Positions 8,467-16,075 of a DNA stretch of 50,830 nucleotides are shown in pieces. The stretch covers positions 1-50,830 of the forward strand of contig NZ_JAWDIR010000010.1 in assembly GCF_046156265.1 (NCBI RefSeq), in the 5' to 3' direction. The number at the start of each line of letters is the position of its first letter. Position 1 is the first letter of the stretch. This stretch comes from CAMDHY01 sp046156265. Lineage in GTDB: Bacteria; Pseudomonadota; Alphaproteobacteria; Rhizobiales; Segnochrobactraceae. Made by a program: the position numbers and the translations under genes. The notes beneath the pieces were generated by a model. It did not search any database. It saw only the letters and a program-made list of their open reading frames with translations, and was not told the DNA's origin.

Positions 8467-8893
8467 TCAGGTGGAGGAGCGCCTCGCCGAGGCCGCTGAC
8501 GTGTTGAAGCGGCTGCCGGAGGTCAAGGTGCAGGGCTACTTCAGCACCTGGCCGCGCATCGCCTACGAGTTCTCCGATCTCGTCGGCCAGGAAGCGCCGC
8601 GGCTCCGCAGAGGGCCGCCCGCTCCCGACGCGATCTCTCGCATGGAGGCGGCGCTGCCCTGGCTGCAGTGGCTGGAGCCGGAGGATGCCAAGCTCGTCTG
8701 GGCGCGGGCCGAGCGCACGCCCTGGAAGCCGATCTGCTGGCGCTTCGGCATCTCCCGCGCCACGGCACACCGCCGCTGGGAGTACGCCCTCAGCGTCATC
8801 GTCTGGCGGCTCAGCGGTCGGCGCCCGCCAGCGAAGCGCTCGCAACGGTTCGTGGTCGAGCACGCAGAGCGTCAAGCACAATCGCGTTGGTGA
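8447..8893 (+). CDS. DUF6362-family phage protein (helix-turn-helix-like)
   Basis: A 148-residue protein starting at ATG 8447. It resembles DUF6362 proteins, which sit near terminase genes in alphaproteobacterial prophages. The C-terminal half (WKPICWRFGISRATAHRRWEYALSVI) looks like a helix-turn-helix of the sigma-region-4 type, so DNA binding is plausible. It closes a three-gene overlapping run with the resolvase. The role is unproven; a late-gene or packaging regulator is a reasonable guess from position. Confidence 0.65.
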   Translation: MDAWTRDQVEERLAEAADVLKRLPEVKVQGYFSTWPRIAYEFSDLVGQEAPRLRRGPPAPDAISRMEAALPWLQWLEPEDAKLVWARAERTPWKPICWRFGISRATAHRRWEYALSVIVWRLSGRRPPAKRSQRFVVEHAERQAQSRW

Positions 8894-10049
8894 CAATTTT
8901 TCGGTGAGACAATGCAGGTCGAGACCGAACCGCCTGATTTGGGCTATCCCTTTGGCAGGCTGGCGAGAGGCGCGGGCGGGGCACCCCCCTCCCCCCTCTG
9001 GTTCCTCCGCCGAGGCGCACTGAGTGCGGGGGGGGGGGCGCCGCCCGGAACCGCGCCACCGGCACCCTAGAATTTTGAGTTACCAGTTACCACCTGCCGG
9101 TTACCAGTCGTGGCGCTAAGTAGCGACGATCTTTGGCGAATTCTGCATCTCCAAGCGAACTCGATGGTGGTAACCATCGGCGCCGACTGCCGTTGGTTAC
9201 CAGACAAATAAGTAGCTCCGACCTCGCGTCCGCTGTGTTGGTAACTCACTGCTGGATTGGCGCGTCGGCGTCGCGTCGACGAGGTGTCAGGTGACGGCTG
9301 AAGGGCTCCGAAGCCGGCGCTGGACCTGCAGACACCGTGTCGTCCCCCTTGCGCCTCCCCCGACCCACGGTTCGTGGTCTAAGAAGTGCGCTTTGCCGAG
9401 CCACCGCCACGGTCGGCACAGCGTCTGCAGAGTATCCACATCCCACTCTCGTTCTTTCCGGTAGGCGACAGCTGGCGATCTGCGCCGCCGTCTTCAGAAC
9501 AAAACAAGACCTCTTCGGCGGTCGAAATAGGGGCGACATCGCGCGGGACGACAGCGGCCAGGGCGCTGCGCTCTACCTCGGGGACAAGGCGGGCCCCGCG
9601 TTTCTCGCCCGGCACGGTGGTTCACGCCATTGTGTCGGGCCCTTTTCATCGTGTTGGGCCACTTTCGCGCCTCAGGGCTGATCCGTGCGCGCCGTCAGCC
9701 CGTAACTACGGCCGGTTGTAACGCCACTCCCAAGGGCGGGGGCAGCGACGGCTTGGCGCGGGGAATCTGCTGCCGGGCCGTTCTGTCTGGCCAAAGCCGG
9801 CGGGGTCGGCTCTCTATGGCACTGCAGTCCCGTCGATCGCCGAGTTGACACTGCCGCGGGTGAAATCCGCCCGCCAGCTGCCGATTGCCGTTCGCGTCCG
9901 GCTGAACGCCCCCGCGGCGACACGGTAGTGCCTGGCGCAAATCCTTCGTCGCTGGGGATGCCGCACCGGAGGCGGCCGGGTCTAGCCATCGTCTAGTGGA
10001 TTGACTGGAACAAAATCTTCCTGACGAGGATTCCCGCTTCTCGGGCCTT
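8894..10049. other. Gene-poor stretch with low-complexity DNA
   Basis: No ORF here has a convincing start, codon pattern or recognisable motif. A 53-codon frame at 8911-9072 starts with ATG but runs into Gly/Pro-rich low complexity across a run of eleven G (9028-9038). The repeat cluster at 9079-9245 lies inside. Near 9,992-10,010 the sequence TAGTGGATTGACTGG may be the terminal part of the truncated IS630 element. I see nothing else I can name. Confidence 0.5.
9079..9245. repeat. Cluster of six GTTACCA repeats
   Basis: Copies of GGTTACCAG or its complement with minor changes lie at 9079, 9086 (sharing one base with the first), 9099, 9168 (inverted), 9195 and 9238 (inverted). This is a second short-repeat cluster in the same prophage-like block, with a different core from the one at 7372-7639. 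It may be a binding array for an element-encoded protein. Confidence 0.5.
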
Positions 10050-10212
10050 GTGCGAGTCAATGGGATTCGCACTGGCGTCTCCCTCGCAATCACCGCCGAC
10101 GATCGCCGCCGTCTGGAGGCGATCATCGCCGACCGCAAGACGCCGCAAAAGCATCTCTGGCGGGCCCGCATCGTGCTCCTCACTGCCGCAGGAGCGGGCA
10201 CCAACGCCATCT
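10050..10212 (+). pseudogene. Truncated IS630-family transposase (N-terminal fragment)
   Basis: The frame reads VSLAITADDRRRLEAIIADR and then KTPQKHLWRARIVLLTAAG, which is the N-terminal helix-turn-helix leader of IS630-type transposases (the usual pattern is R-LEAIVADR...QKHVWRARIVLLTA-G-GTNAIMR). Similarity stops after GTNAI. The catalytic DDE region is absent, and the next 80 bases are unrelated before the DUF3489 gene. It is therefore a dead remnant and marks insertion and deletion activity in this part of the window. Confidence 0.8.
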
Positions 10213-10294
10213 GTAGCCCACGTCCTGGGCCCCGACCGAGTCGAATTGCCGCCGTGCCGATGAACGGCGGCGCCATTCCCCGGTCCTCGCCGCA

Positions 10295-10834
10295 TCACGC
10301 ACGCGAGAGGCGATACACCCGCCCTCGCCCCTCCACCTTCTCGGAGGTGACGTTGAGCCCGAGCTTCCTCTTCAGCGCGCCGGCGATCGCCCCGCGCACT
10401 GTGTGCTGCTGCCAGCCGGTTGCGACGACGATCTCGTCGATGGTCGCCCCGGTCTCAGCGCGGAGCATCTCGATCAGCATTGCCTGCTTCGTGCCCGCGC
10501 GCACCGTACGCGCCTTGGGCGCGGGATCAGCCACCGCCGCGTTGTCGTCGGCGCCCGTCGGCGCACTGTCTGCCGCTTCGGGCTCGATGCCGATGGCGGC
10601 GAGCCCGGCGTTGGTCGCAACCAGCGTCATGCCGCGGCCGTCGCCATTCTCGTGCCAGAGCGGGTCGCCCTTGTCGGCATAGACCTCGGCAAGAAGGCCT
10701 TTGGCGATCATCGCGCCGACCACCTTGGTGGCGGCGCCGCCGCGCAGATTGCTCGGCAGAGGAAGTGCGAGATGGCCGGAACGCTGGGCGGCTGCGGTCA
10801 GGATTACGAGCTGGGTGTCGGAGAGCTTGGTCAT
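10295..10834 (-). CDS. DUF3489 domain protein
   Basis: A 179-residue soluble protein. The N-terminal 70 residues (SDTQLVILTAAAQR, later KVVGAMIAKGLLAEV) look like a small winged-helix unit. A Pro/Ala/Asp-rich linker follows, and then a C-terminal DUF3489 region (GTKQAMLIEMLRAETGATID, then ATGWQQHTVRGAIAGALKRK), which is itself helix-turn-helix-like. Members occur on alphaproteobacterial mobile elements and prophages. DNA binding is likely but no target is known. It stands alone on the minus strand; the small gene at 10,925-11,152 lies upstream in the same direction and may be co-transcribed. Confidence 0.8.
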   Translation of the reverse strand: MTKLSDTQLVILTAAAQRSGHLALPLPSNLRGGAATKVVGAMIAKGLLAEVYADKGDPLWHENGDGRGMTLVATNAGLAAIGIEPEAADSAPTGADDNAAVADPAPKARTVRAGTKQAMLIEMLRAETGATIDEIVVATGWQQHTVRGAIAGALKRKLGLNVTSEKVEGRGRVYRLSRA

Positions 10835-10924
10835 CGGTTCGGCTCCAAGAGCGGGGCCGCGCCGATCGCGACCCTCCTACGACCCCGAGCCCGCCTCGCG
10901 GCGGGCTGGCGCCGGGTGGGCAGC

Positions 10925-11152
10925 TCAGTCGGCAAACTCACCCTCGCGGAAGGCGCTGTCGGTGATGCGCTTCAGCAGTTCGGCGTAGTCAGCAAGTGTC
11001 CCGACGTCTCCCCAAGTGACCTCGTCGGGATGAACGTTGAAGTGCTCGTCGCTGAGCGGCTTGATCCGCGCCAGCGCGGTGTCGATCTCGGCCTTTCGCT
11101 GAATGAAGGCGTCCAGAGGCTTGGCGTTGTTCGTGGGTCGGCGCATCGTCAT
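10925..11152 (-). CDS. Small conserved mobile-element hypothetical protein
   Basis: A 75-residue, mainly helical, acidic protein beginning MTMRRPTNNAKPLDAFIQRK. The ATG at 11152 is used. A longer frame reaches 11200, but the extra residues look like noise. There is no recognised domain. It lies 90 bases upstream of the DUF3489 gene on the same strand. Confidence 0.6.
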   Translation of the reverse strand: MTMRRPTNNAKPLDAFIQRKAEIDTALARIKPLSDEHFNVHPDEVTWGDVGTLADYAELLKRITDSAFREGEFAD

Positions 11153-11249
11153 CTCCGTTCCTGATGGCGACATACATGCTCCGCTTTGCCAACAAGCCAA
11201 GCAGATAAGTGCATCACCGCGTTAGGTTTTTCGGTTCCGGAGTAGATGC

Positions 11250-11640
11250 TTGGGCGTGTCGATCCGCGCCTATGCGCGCAGCCGTGGCGTCTCCCACGTC
11301 GCGGTCCCGGAGGCCTCGAAGGCCGGCAGGATCGCACTCGAGCCGGACGGCAGCATCGACTCCGCAAAGGCGGACGCTGCCTGGGACCGATCGACGGATC
11401 CGGGCAAAGCCAAGGGGACTGCCAAACCCGCGCCGAAGTCCACGAAGCCCCCGGCAGAGGCGATGAAGCCGGTGGCCGAGGCGGCCGTCGGCTCCGTCCG
11501 CGAGACACTGAAGGAACAGGGGCTGCCCGCCAGTGGCAGCGTCACCTTCGTCCAGGCGCGGACCGCCCACGAGATCGCCAAGGCACACCTGGCGCGTCTT
11601 CGTCTCCAGCGCATGAAGGGAGAGGGTAACCCGATCGCAC
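11250..11640 (+). pseudogene. Decayed phage terminase small subunit
   Basis: The frame starts VSIRAYARSRGVSHVAV after ATG 11250 and continues with EPDGSIDSAKADAAWDRSTD and ASGSVTFVQARTAHEIAKAH. This matches the DNA-binding N-terminal half of small terminase subunits of alphaproteobacterial prophages. After LRLQRMKGE the frame leaves the expected protein and runs into a fragment of the large subunit. The gene is truncated and fused by deletion, so it is not expected to function. Confidence 0.7.
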
Positions 11641-11646
11641 TGGCGA

Positions 11647-11788
11647 TCGCCCAGCGCCGGTTTTTCGTGCCGTGCCCGCTCTGTGCGGCCACTTCCAGTG
11701 GCTGCGGTTTGAGCGGCTGCGCTGCGAGGCCGGAGTGCCTTCCAGCGCCGCCTATCACTGCGAGGCGTGCGACACAGGTCAGAGCTGA
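11647..11788 (+). pseudogene. Terminase large subunit (GpA-type) fragment, frameshifted
   Basis: In one frame the DNA reads QRRFFVPCPLC. After a shift near 11,683 it continues GHFQWLRFERLRCEAGVPSS and then AAYHCEACD. Together this is the Cys4 zinc-ribbon segment of GpA-type large terminase subunits (FVPCPHCGH-QWLRFE...YHCEDC). The ATPase and nuclease regions are missing. A further short overlapping frame (11,788-11,920) may be a remnant of a small head-tail gene. This shows that the left block derives from a prophage that lost its packaging genes. Confidence 0.7.
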
Positions 11789-12124
11789 CCGCTTCACCGA
11801 TACGCAGCGGATCCTCTCCGAGCAGTTGGTCGAGCAGCGCGCCGACCTCCGTGCGTCGGCGAGCTGATGCAGCGGATCGAGGCGCGGCTGGACCAGACGC
11901 AGTCGCGGCGCAGGCTATGAGGGATCTGGCTGGCGCCCACAGAGGCGCCAAAACAGACAAAGGCTGGAATGCGGGCGCACCACTCCGTACTTGCGCGAGG
12001 ACATTGCCGGTCGGTGGATCAAGGCGCTCGCGGCACCAGCGTGCGACAGTTGCGCAAGATCAATGCGCCGTCAGAAGGGAACCATATCGTCCAAACGGAA
12101 ATTTGGGTGCAGGAGCAGGATTCC

Positions 12125-12475
12125 ATGCGGGTGGGTATTGTCATCCTGACCTTTGTTCTTGCGCTGCTGTCCTTCCACGAGAGCGGCGCGACAGCCATGC
12201 CCATTCCCGACGCTCACGGTAGCATTCCCGTCGCGCTGTCCTCCCCCACGCCTACCTGTCCCGATCACGCGCCCGTGAGTCATCCGTGCTGCCTCGTCAT
12301 CTGTGGCAGCTTGATCCCCGCGCCCGTCCAGCCATTTGCTGTCATGCCCGTCCTCCTGGAGCGACTGTCAAATTCGTCAGACGCTGGAAGGAAGAAAATA
12401 CACGCAACGCGGCTTTATCGTCCTCCAAAGTGCGGACAGCGTTTCATACGCGCCTCGTCTGCTCAGATTAGCTAG
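12125..12475 (+). CDS. Secreted Cys-pair leader-like polypeptide (copy A)
   Basis: A 116-residue ORF with an N-terminal signal segment (VGIVILTFVLALLSFHESG). A cysteine cluster follows (TCPDHAP...HPCCLVICGS), then a hydrophobic Pro-rich stretch, and finally RLYRPPKC 18 residues before the end. AGGAG precedes the ATG. The DUF305 gene starts only 16 bases after its stop. The layout (signal peptide, CCxxxC, terminal Arg-Pro-Pro) is shared with three other ORFs here that head copper operons. By analogy to CutF/CopL/DUF2946 proteins it may be a copper-sensing leader whose translation controls the next gene. No catalytic domain is seen. The role is inferred. Confidence 0.6.
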   Translation: MRVGIVILTFVLALLSFHESGATAMPIPDAHGSIPVALSSPTPTCPDHAPVSHPCCLVICGSLIPAPVQPFAVMPVLLERLSNSSDAGRKKIHATRLYRPPKCGQRFIRASSAQIS

Positions 12476-12491
12476 CACATTGGAGAGAGTT

Positions 12492-12965
12492 ATGTTGAAG
12501 ATCATCATCATCGCCGCGATGGCACTTGGAGTTACTGTCGCTACGGCGGCTTCTCAGGATAGTGCCGATCAAGCTCTCGCGGGCCTGCCCAAGGGCTGCC
12601 GCGATGCCATTCCGGCCATGCCTATGGGAGGGCCGATGAAGGAGATGATGCAAGGCAAGGGGATGGCAGGAATGCCTGGCATGATGGGCATGATGGGCAT
12701 GATGGACGCTGCCCAGAAGGCCTCCATGCAGGCCATGATGAAGATGCATCGCCCCATGATGGCCGCGCACATGATCAAGGATCCGGATCTGGCCTTCAAC
12801 TGCGGCATGATCGTGCACCACCAAGGGGCAATCGACATGGCCAAAGTCGAGCTGCAGTACGGGAAGGATCAGGCCACCAAGGATCTTGCTCAATCGATCA
12901 TTACGGCTCAGGAGAAGGAAATTGCGGACATGACCCGTTGGGTCGAGGCCCACCAGCCGAAATAG
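12492..12965 (+). CDS. Met-rich DUF305 periplasmic copper-binding protein
   Basis: A 157-residue protein with a signal peptide (about 20 residues). A methionine-rich linker follows (repeats of GMMGMM within residues 45-85), and then a DUF305 four-helix region. The family signature CGMIVHHQGAIDMAKVEL is near residue 97, and the C-terminal TAQEKEIADMTRWV helix is intact. DUF305 proteins such as CopM bind copper in the periplasm through Met and His. GGAGAG lies 5 bases before the ATG. It follows the Cys-pair leader by 16 bases and ends at a strong hairpin. It is likely a periplasmic copper buffer under control of that leader. Confidence 0.88.
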   Translation: MLKIIIIAAMALGVTVATAASQDSADQALAGLPKGCRDAIPAMPMGGPMKEMMQGKGMAGMPGMMGMMGMMDAAQKASMQAMMKMHRPMMAAHMIKDPDLAFNCGMIVHHQGAIDMAKVELQYGKDQATKDLAQSIITAQEKEIADMTRWVEAHQPK

Positions 12966-12976
12966 CAGAACCCGCC

Positions 12977-13002
12977 AGCCGCGGGGAGCGATCCCCGCGG
13001 CT
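12977..13002. terminator. Bidirectional stem-loop between convergent genes
   Basis: A perfect ten-base stem (AGCCGCGGGG / CCCCGCGGCT) with a six-base loop lies between the stop of the DUF305 gene and the end of the leftward operon. No T-run follows on either side, so it is a GC-rich hairpin terminator or RNA-end stabiliser rather than a textbook intrinsic terminator. Confidence 0.7.
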
Positions 13003-13020
13003 TGGTACAGTGGCGACTCG

Positions 13021-13281
13021 TTAGTCGTTCGAATTTTTCAGGGACTGTATCGTGCAGCCCACAGTACTGCACTGAACAGTGACTTGGCGCCCAGATGTAC
13101 AGCGGACGTCGTACACCGTCACCGAAGCGTGACCGGTCAACTCGTGGACCGCGCTTGCAGTGCAGGAAGCCTCACGAAGTGCACGCTGCAAGTCTCCGTC
13201 ACCCGCGATGACTGTGCCGCCGGACGCAAACAGGCCCAACACGACGCCCGCGGGAACCGCAAGGCATTTACTCATACTCAT
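13021..13281 (-). CDS. Small secreted cysteine-rich protein, unknown
   Basis: An 86-residue protein beginning MSMSKCLAVPAGVVLGLFAS, a clear signal peptide. The mature part contains four cysteines in about 50 residues (EASCTAS, VRCTSG, VQCSTVGCTI) and alternating polar strands, consistent with two disulfides or a metal site. It is the last gene of the leftward periplasmic copper operon, 23 bases after DUF411. I do not recognise the family. Confidence 0.6.
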   Translation of the reverse strand: MSMSKCLAVPAGVVLGLFASGGTVIAGDGDLQRALREASCTASAVHELTGHASVTVYDVRCTSGRQVTVQCSTVGCTIQSLKNSND

Positions 13282-13304
13282 GTACGCTGTGCCTTTCGAG
13301 CAAC

Positions 13305-13796
13305 TCAACCGGTGGGCGATGCCCCGGTAAACTTCATGAAGTCGGAGTATGTCCCGTCCGCCATGAAGGCCGAGACCACGTAGGTGTCGGGAACCATCCC
13401 CTTCACCTCCATGCCAGGAGAACCAACCGGCATGCCGGGAACAGCGAGCCCGCGGATGCTCGGGCTTTCGGCGAGCAGCCGTAAGACGGCGCTCGCCGGC
13501 ACGTGCCCCTCCAGCACATACTTGCCCACCTCGGCCGTATGGCACGATTGAAGTTCGCCGGGGACACCGAGCCGGCTCTTTACGGCGTCCATGTCGGCGA
13601 CATCGACCACGCTGACGGGGAACCCGGCACGCGCCAGATGCTCGCCCCAGGCGCCGCAGCACCCACAGTCGGGGTCCTTCCAGATCGTGACCCGCGGGCG
13701 AGTGTCTGCGGCGGCCAGTGGCCCTGCGGTCGCTGCCAGCGCGAGGGTGATCAGGACCGTTCGACGATCGAGGAATGGAGAGTTGCTTCGCGCCAT
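13305..13796 (-). CDS. DUF411 periplasmic metal-binding protein
   Basis: A 163-residue secreted protein. It has an N-terminal signal (RRTVLITLALAATAGPLAA) and then the DUF411 motifs: WKDPDCGCCGAWGEHL near residue 39, CHTAEVGKYVLEGHVPA, and GLAVPGMPVGSPGMEVKG. The Cys-x-Cys-Cys and the Met/His-containing loop are the likely copper ligands of this thioredoxin-like family, found in copper and silver resistance loci (CopG-like). It follows the CusF-like gene in the operon. A second DUF411 gene lies at 44,423. Confidence 0.9.
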   Translation of the reverse strand: MARSNSPFLDRRTVLITLALAATAGPLAAADTRPRVTIWKDPDCGCCGAWGEHLARAGFPVSVVDVADMDAVKSRLGVPGELQSCHTAEVGKYVLEGHVPASAVLRLLAESPSIRGLAVPGMPVGSPGMEVKGMVPDTYVVSAFMADGTYSDFMKFTGASPTG

Positions 13797-13847
13797 CTGC
13801 GTCTCCTATGGGGGCGGCAGGGCGCCAGGCGCCCTGCCCTTCTCGCC

Positions 13848-14132
13848 TCAACTCGCCTTGTCGATCTTGACGACGGTGATGCGTCCGTTGACGCGGTCCG
13901 CCTCGAACCGGACCCGGTCGCCAACGGCGACGCTCTTGAGCATGACGGGATCCGCGACGACGAACACCATCGTCATGCTGTCCATCTCGAGATTGGGGAT
14001 GGGGTCGTGCTTGAGGGTGATTTTCCCCTGCGCTTCATTGATCTTGGTGACCTGCCCCTTGACGGGCACCGGCTCCGCCTGGGCGGATGCGACAATGAGG
14101 GTGGAAGCAACGATAGCGAGCAACGTACGCAT
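13848..14132 (-). CDS. cusF: CusF-like periplasmic copper chaperone
   Basis: A 94-residue protein with a signal peptide (RTLLAIVASTLIVASAQA). A small OB-fold-type domain follows: GQVTKINEAQGKITLKHDPI, NLEMDSMTMVFVV, and VGDRVRFEADRV. The His in KHDPI and the Met residues of DSMTM are the Cu(I) ligands expected in CusF. It would pass periplasmic copper to the CusCBA-type efflux complex; the TolC partner is encoded upstream in this operon and CusBA next door. It starts 14 bases after the cupredoxin stop. The start at 14132 is set by the signal peptide. Confidence 0.88.
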   Translation of the reverse strand: MRTLLAIVASTLIVASAQAEPVPVKGQVTKINEAQGKITLKHDPIPNLEMDSMTMVFVVADPVMLKSVAVGDRVRFEADRVNGRITVVKIDKAS

Positions 14133-14146
14133 TTGGTATCTCCTGA

Positions 14147-14626
14147 TTATTGAACAACGATGGTGCCGGTCATGCCCGACTCCCGATGGCCCGGGATCAG
14201 GCACGAGAAGTCGAACTCTCCGGCCTTGGTGAAGCGCCAGACGATCTCACCTTCCTGATCTGGCGAGAGTCGTTTGGCGTTGGGGTCGTCATGCTCCATG
14301 TCCGGGTTCTTCTGCATCTCGATCGCGTGCTTCATGTTCTCTTCGAAGGTGGCGAGCACGATCTCGTGATCGATCTCGCCGCGATTCTTGAGCTTGAAGC
14401 GCACCTGCTGGCCGCGCTTGAGTGTGATGCGATCCGGCTCGAAGAGCATCTTGCCGTCGTCCGCCTCGCTCATTCGGATCTCGATCGTCGTCGAGGGCTT
14501 ACTGGGGTCGCCGGGCTCTCCGTAGGCCAAATCACCATCATGCGAGTGGCCGGTCCCGGCAGCGAGAACCACCGCCGGCGTCATGATCAGGGAGGATACG
14601 GCTACTATAACTGCGACCATCTTCAT
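14147..14626 (-). CDS. Cupredoxin-family periplasmic copper protein
   Basis: A 159-residue protein with a signal peptide. A His/Asp-rich segment follows (GTGHSHDGDLAYGE), then a blue-copper-type beta-barrel. Copper ligands are visible as His in GEIDHEIVLAT and as Cys, His and Met in DFSCLIPGHRESGM near the C-terminus, the usual C-x4-H-x4-M layout. An extra helix (NMKHAIEMQKNPDMEHDDPN) interrupts the barrel, as in the cupredoxins of copper resistance loci. It lies just downstream of the multicopper oxidase and probably exchanges electrons or copper with it. Confidence 0.87.
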   Translation of the reverse strand: MKMVAVIVAVSSLIMTPAVVLAAGTGHSHDGDLAYGEPGDPSKPSTTIEIRMSEADDGKMLFEPDRITLKRGQQVRFKLKNRGEIDHEIVLATFEENMKHAIEMQKNPDMEHDDPNAKRLSPDQEGEIVWRFTKAGEFDFSCLIPGHRESGMTGTIVVQ

Positions 14627-14658
14627 GTTTGCATCATCCTTCTACAGTTTGCAGGTAG

Positions 14659-16062
14659 TCAGTGGTTGCTGTGTCCGCCACCCTGGCGACTGCCGGGCTT
14701 GATGACCCGAACTTCCACGGCGGATTCTGCGTCGACAGGTGCGGTGGGCGCTCGAGCGACGTTCTTGGACTCCCCTTTCCATTCGTAGGAAACGGTTCCC
14801 TCCGGGTGTTCGAACCAACCGGGGTCAGCGTAATCGTCAGAGCCTAGGCCCGCACGTACCTTTACGACGGAGAACATCCCCCCCATCTCGATCGGCCCGA
14901 ACTGACCGAACCCTGTCATCATCGGCAACGTGTTGTCGGGGAGCGGCATCTCCATGTCGCCCATTTCGGCCATTCCGGTCGATCCCATTGGCATATAGTC
15001 CGGGACTAGCTGACGTATCTTGCCGGCGATATCCTTTTTATTCACGCCGATCCAGGTCCGTACGTCATGACCCATGGCGTTCATGGTGTGATGCGACTTG
15101 TGACAGTGGATCGCCCAGTCGCCTTCTGCATCAGCGACGAAGTCGAAGGCGCGCATCTGGCCGACGGCGCAGTCGATGCTGACTTCGGGCCACGCCGCTT
15201 CTTCCGGGACCCAACCGCCGTCCGTGCACGACACCTTGAAGTCGTAGCCGTGCATGTGGATCGGATGGTTGGTCATCGTGAGGTTGCCGAAGCGGATGCG
15301 AACCTTGTCGCCCTTCGCGCAGACGAACGGGTCGATGCCGGGGAACGCCCGGCTGTTCCAGGTCCACAGGTTGAAATCGAGCATGGTGTTGACCTTCGGC
15401 ACGTAGGCACCGGGCTCGATGTCGTAGGCATTGAGGAGGAAGACGAAGTCGCGATCGACGCGGCGGAAGGTCGGATCACGTGGATGGACGACAAAGAAGC
15501 CCATCATGCCCATGGCCATCTGGACCATTTCGTCGGCGTGCGGGTGGTACATGAAGGTTCCGCTCTTGCGGAGCTGGAACTCGTAGACGAACGTCTTGCC
15601 GACCGGGATGTGCGGTTGCGTCAGACCTCCGACACCATCCATGCCGCAGGGCAGAAGCTGTCCGTGCCAGTGGATGGTGGTGTGCTCGGGGAGCTTGTTG
15701 GTGACGAAGATGCGGACCTTGTCACCTTCGACGGCTTCGATGGTCGGGCCCGGCGACTGGCCGTTGTAACCCCACAGGTGCGCCACCATGCCCGGCGCGA
15801 TTTCCCGCACCACCGGTTCGGCGACCAGGTGAAACTCCTTCCAGTCGCCGTTGATGCGCGGGGGGAGTGTCCAGCCATTGAGGGTGACGACCGGCTGATA
15901 GTCCGGCCCCGTGGTCGGCACGAGAGGCGGCTGCATCGTCGCCTCCCTCATGACCGGCGCTTCGGGAATGGAGGCGGCCTGTGTGCGGCCGGAGACGGCC
16001 GTTGCGCTGACCAGGGTGGCCGCACCGGTCGCACCCAGGAATGTCCGACGGGAAATGGTCAT
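14659..16062 (-). CDS. Multicopper oxidase (CopA-oxidase type), Tat-exported
   Basis: A 467-residue protein with a Tat signal (SRRTFLGATGAATLVSA). Four copper-binding segments are present in order: HWHGQLLPCGMDG, MYHPHADEMVQM, NHPIHMHGYDFKV and IHCHKSHHTM. A Met/Gly-rich segment (MGSTGMAEMGDMEMPLP) near residue 380 resembles the Met-rich regions of cuprous oxidases. The reaction is oxidation of Cu(I) or a similar substrate with reduction of O2 in the periplasm. The start at 16062 begins the Tat peptide; the frame upstream is noise. It sits between tolC and the cupredoxin in a single leftward operon. Confidence 0.9.
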   Translation of the reverse strand: MTISRRTFLGATGAATLVSATAVSGRTQAASIPEAPVMREATMQPPLVPTTGPDYQPVVTLNGWTLPPRINGDWKEFHLVAEPVVREIAPGMVAHLWGYNGQSPGPTIEAVEGDKVRIFVTNKLPEHTTIHWHGQLLPCGMDGVGGLTQPHIPVGKTFVYEFQLRKSGTFMYHPHADEMVQMAMGMMGFFVVHPRDPTFRRVDRDFVFLLNAYDIEPGAYVPKVNTMLDFNLWTWNSRAFPGIDPFVCAKGDKVRIRFGNLTMTNHPIHMHGYDFKVSCTDGGWVPEEAAWPEVSIDCAVGQMRAFDFVADAEGDWAIHCHKSHHTMNAMGHDVRTWIGVNKKDIAGKIRQLVPDYMPMGSTGMAEMGDMEMPLPDNTLPMMTGFGQFGPIEMGGMFSVVKVRAGLGSDDYADPGWFEHPEGTVSYEWKGESKNVARAPTAPVDAESAVEVRVIKPGSRQGGGHSNH

Positions 16063-16075
16063 GATGCTTGCTCCC

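Noticed and set aside
9246..10276. Several ORFs of 80-190 codons in the gap before the IS630 fragment
   Set aside because: All are Arg/Pro-rich, overlap each other in several frames, and show no family resemblance.
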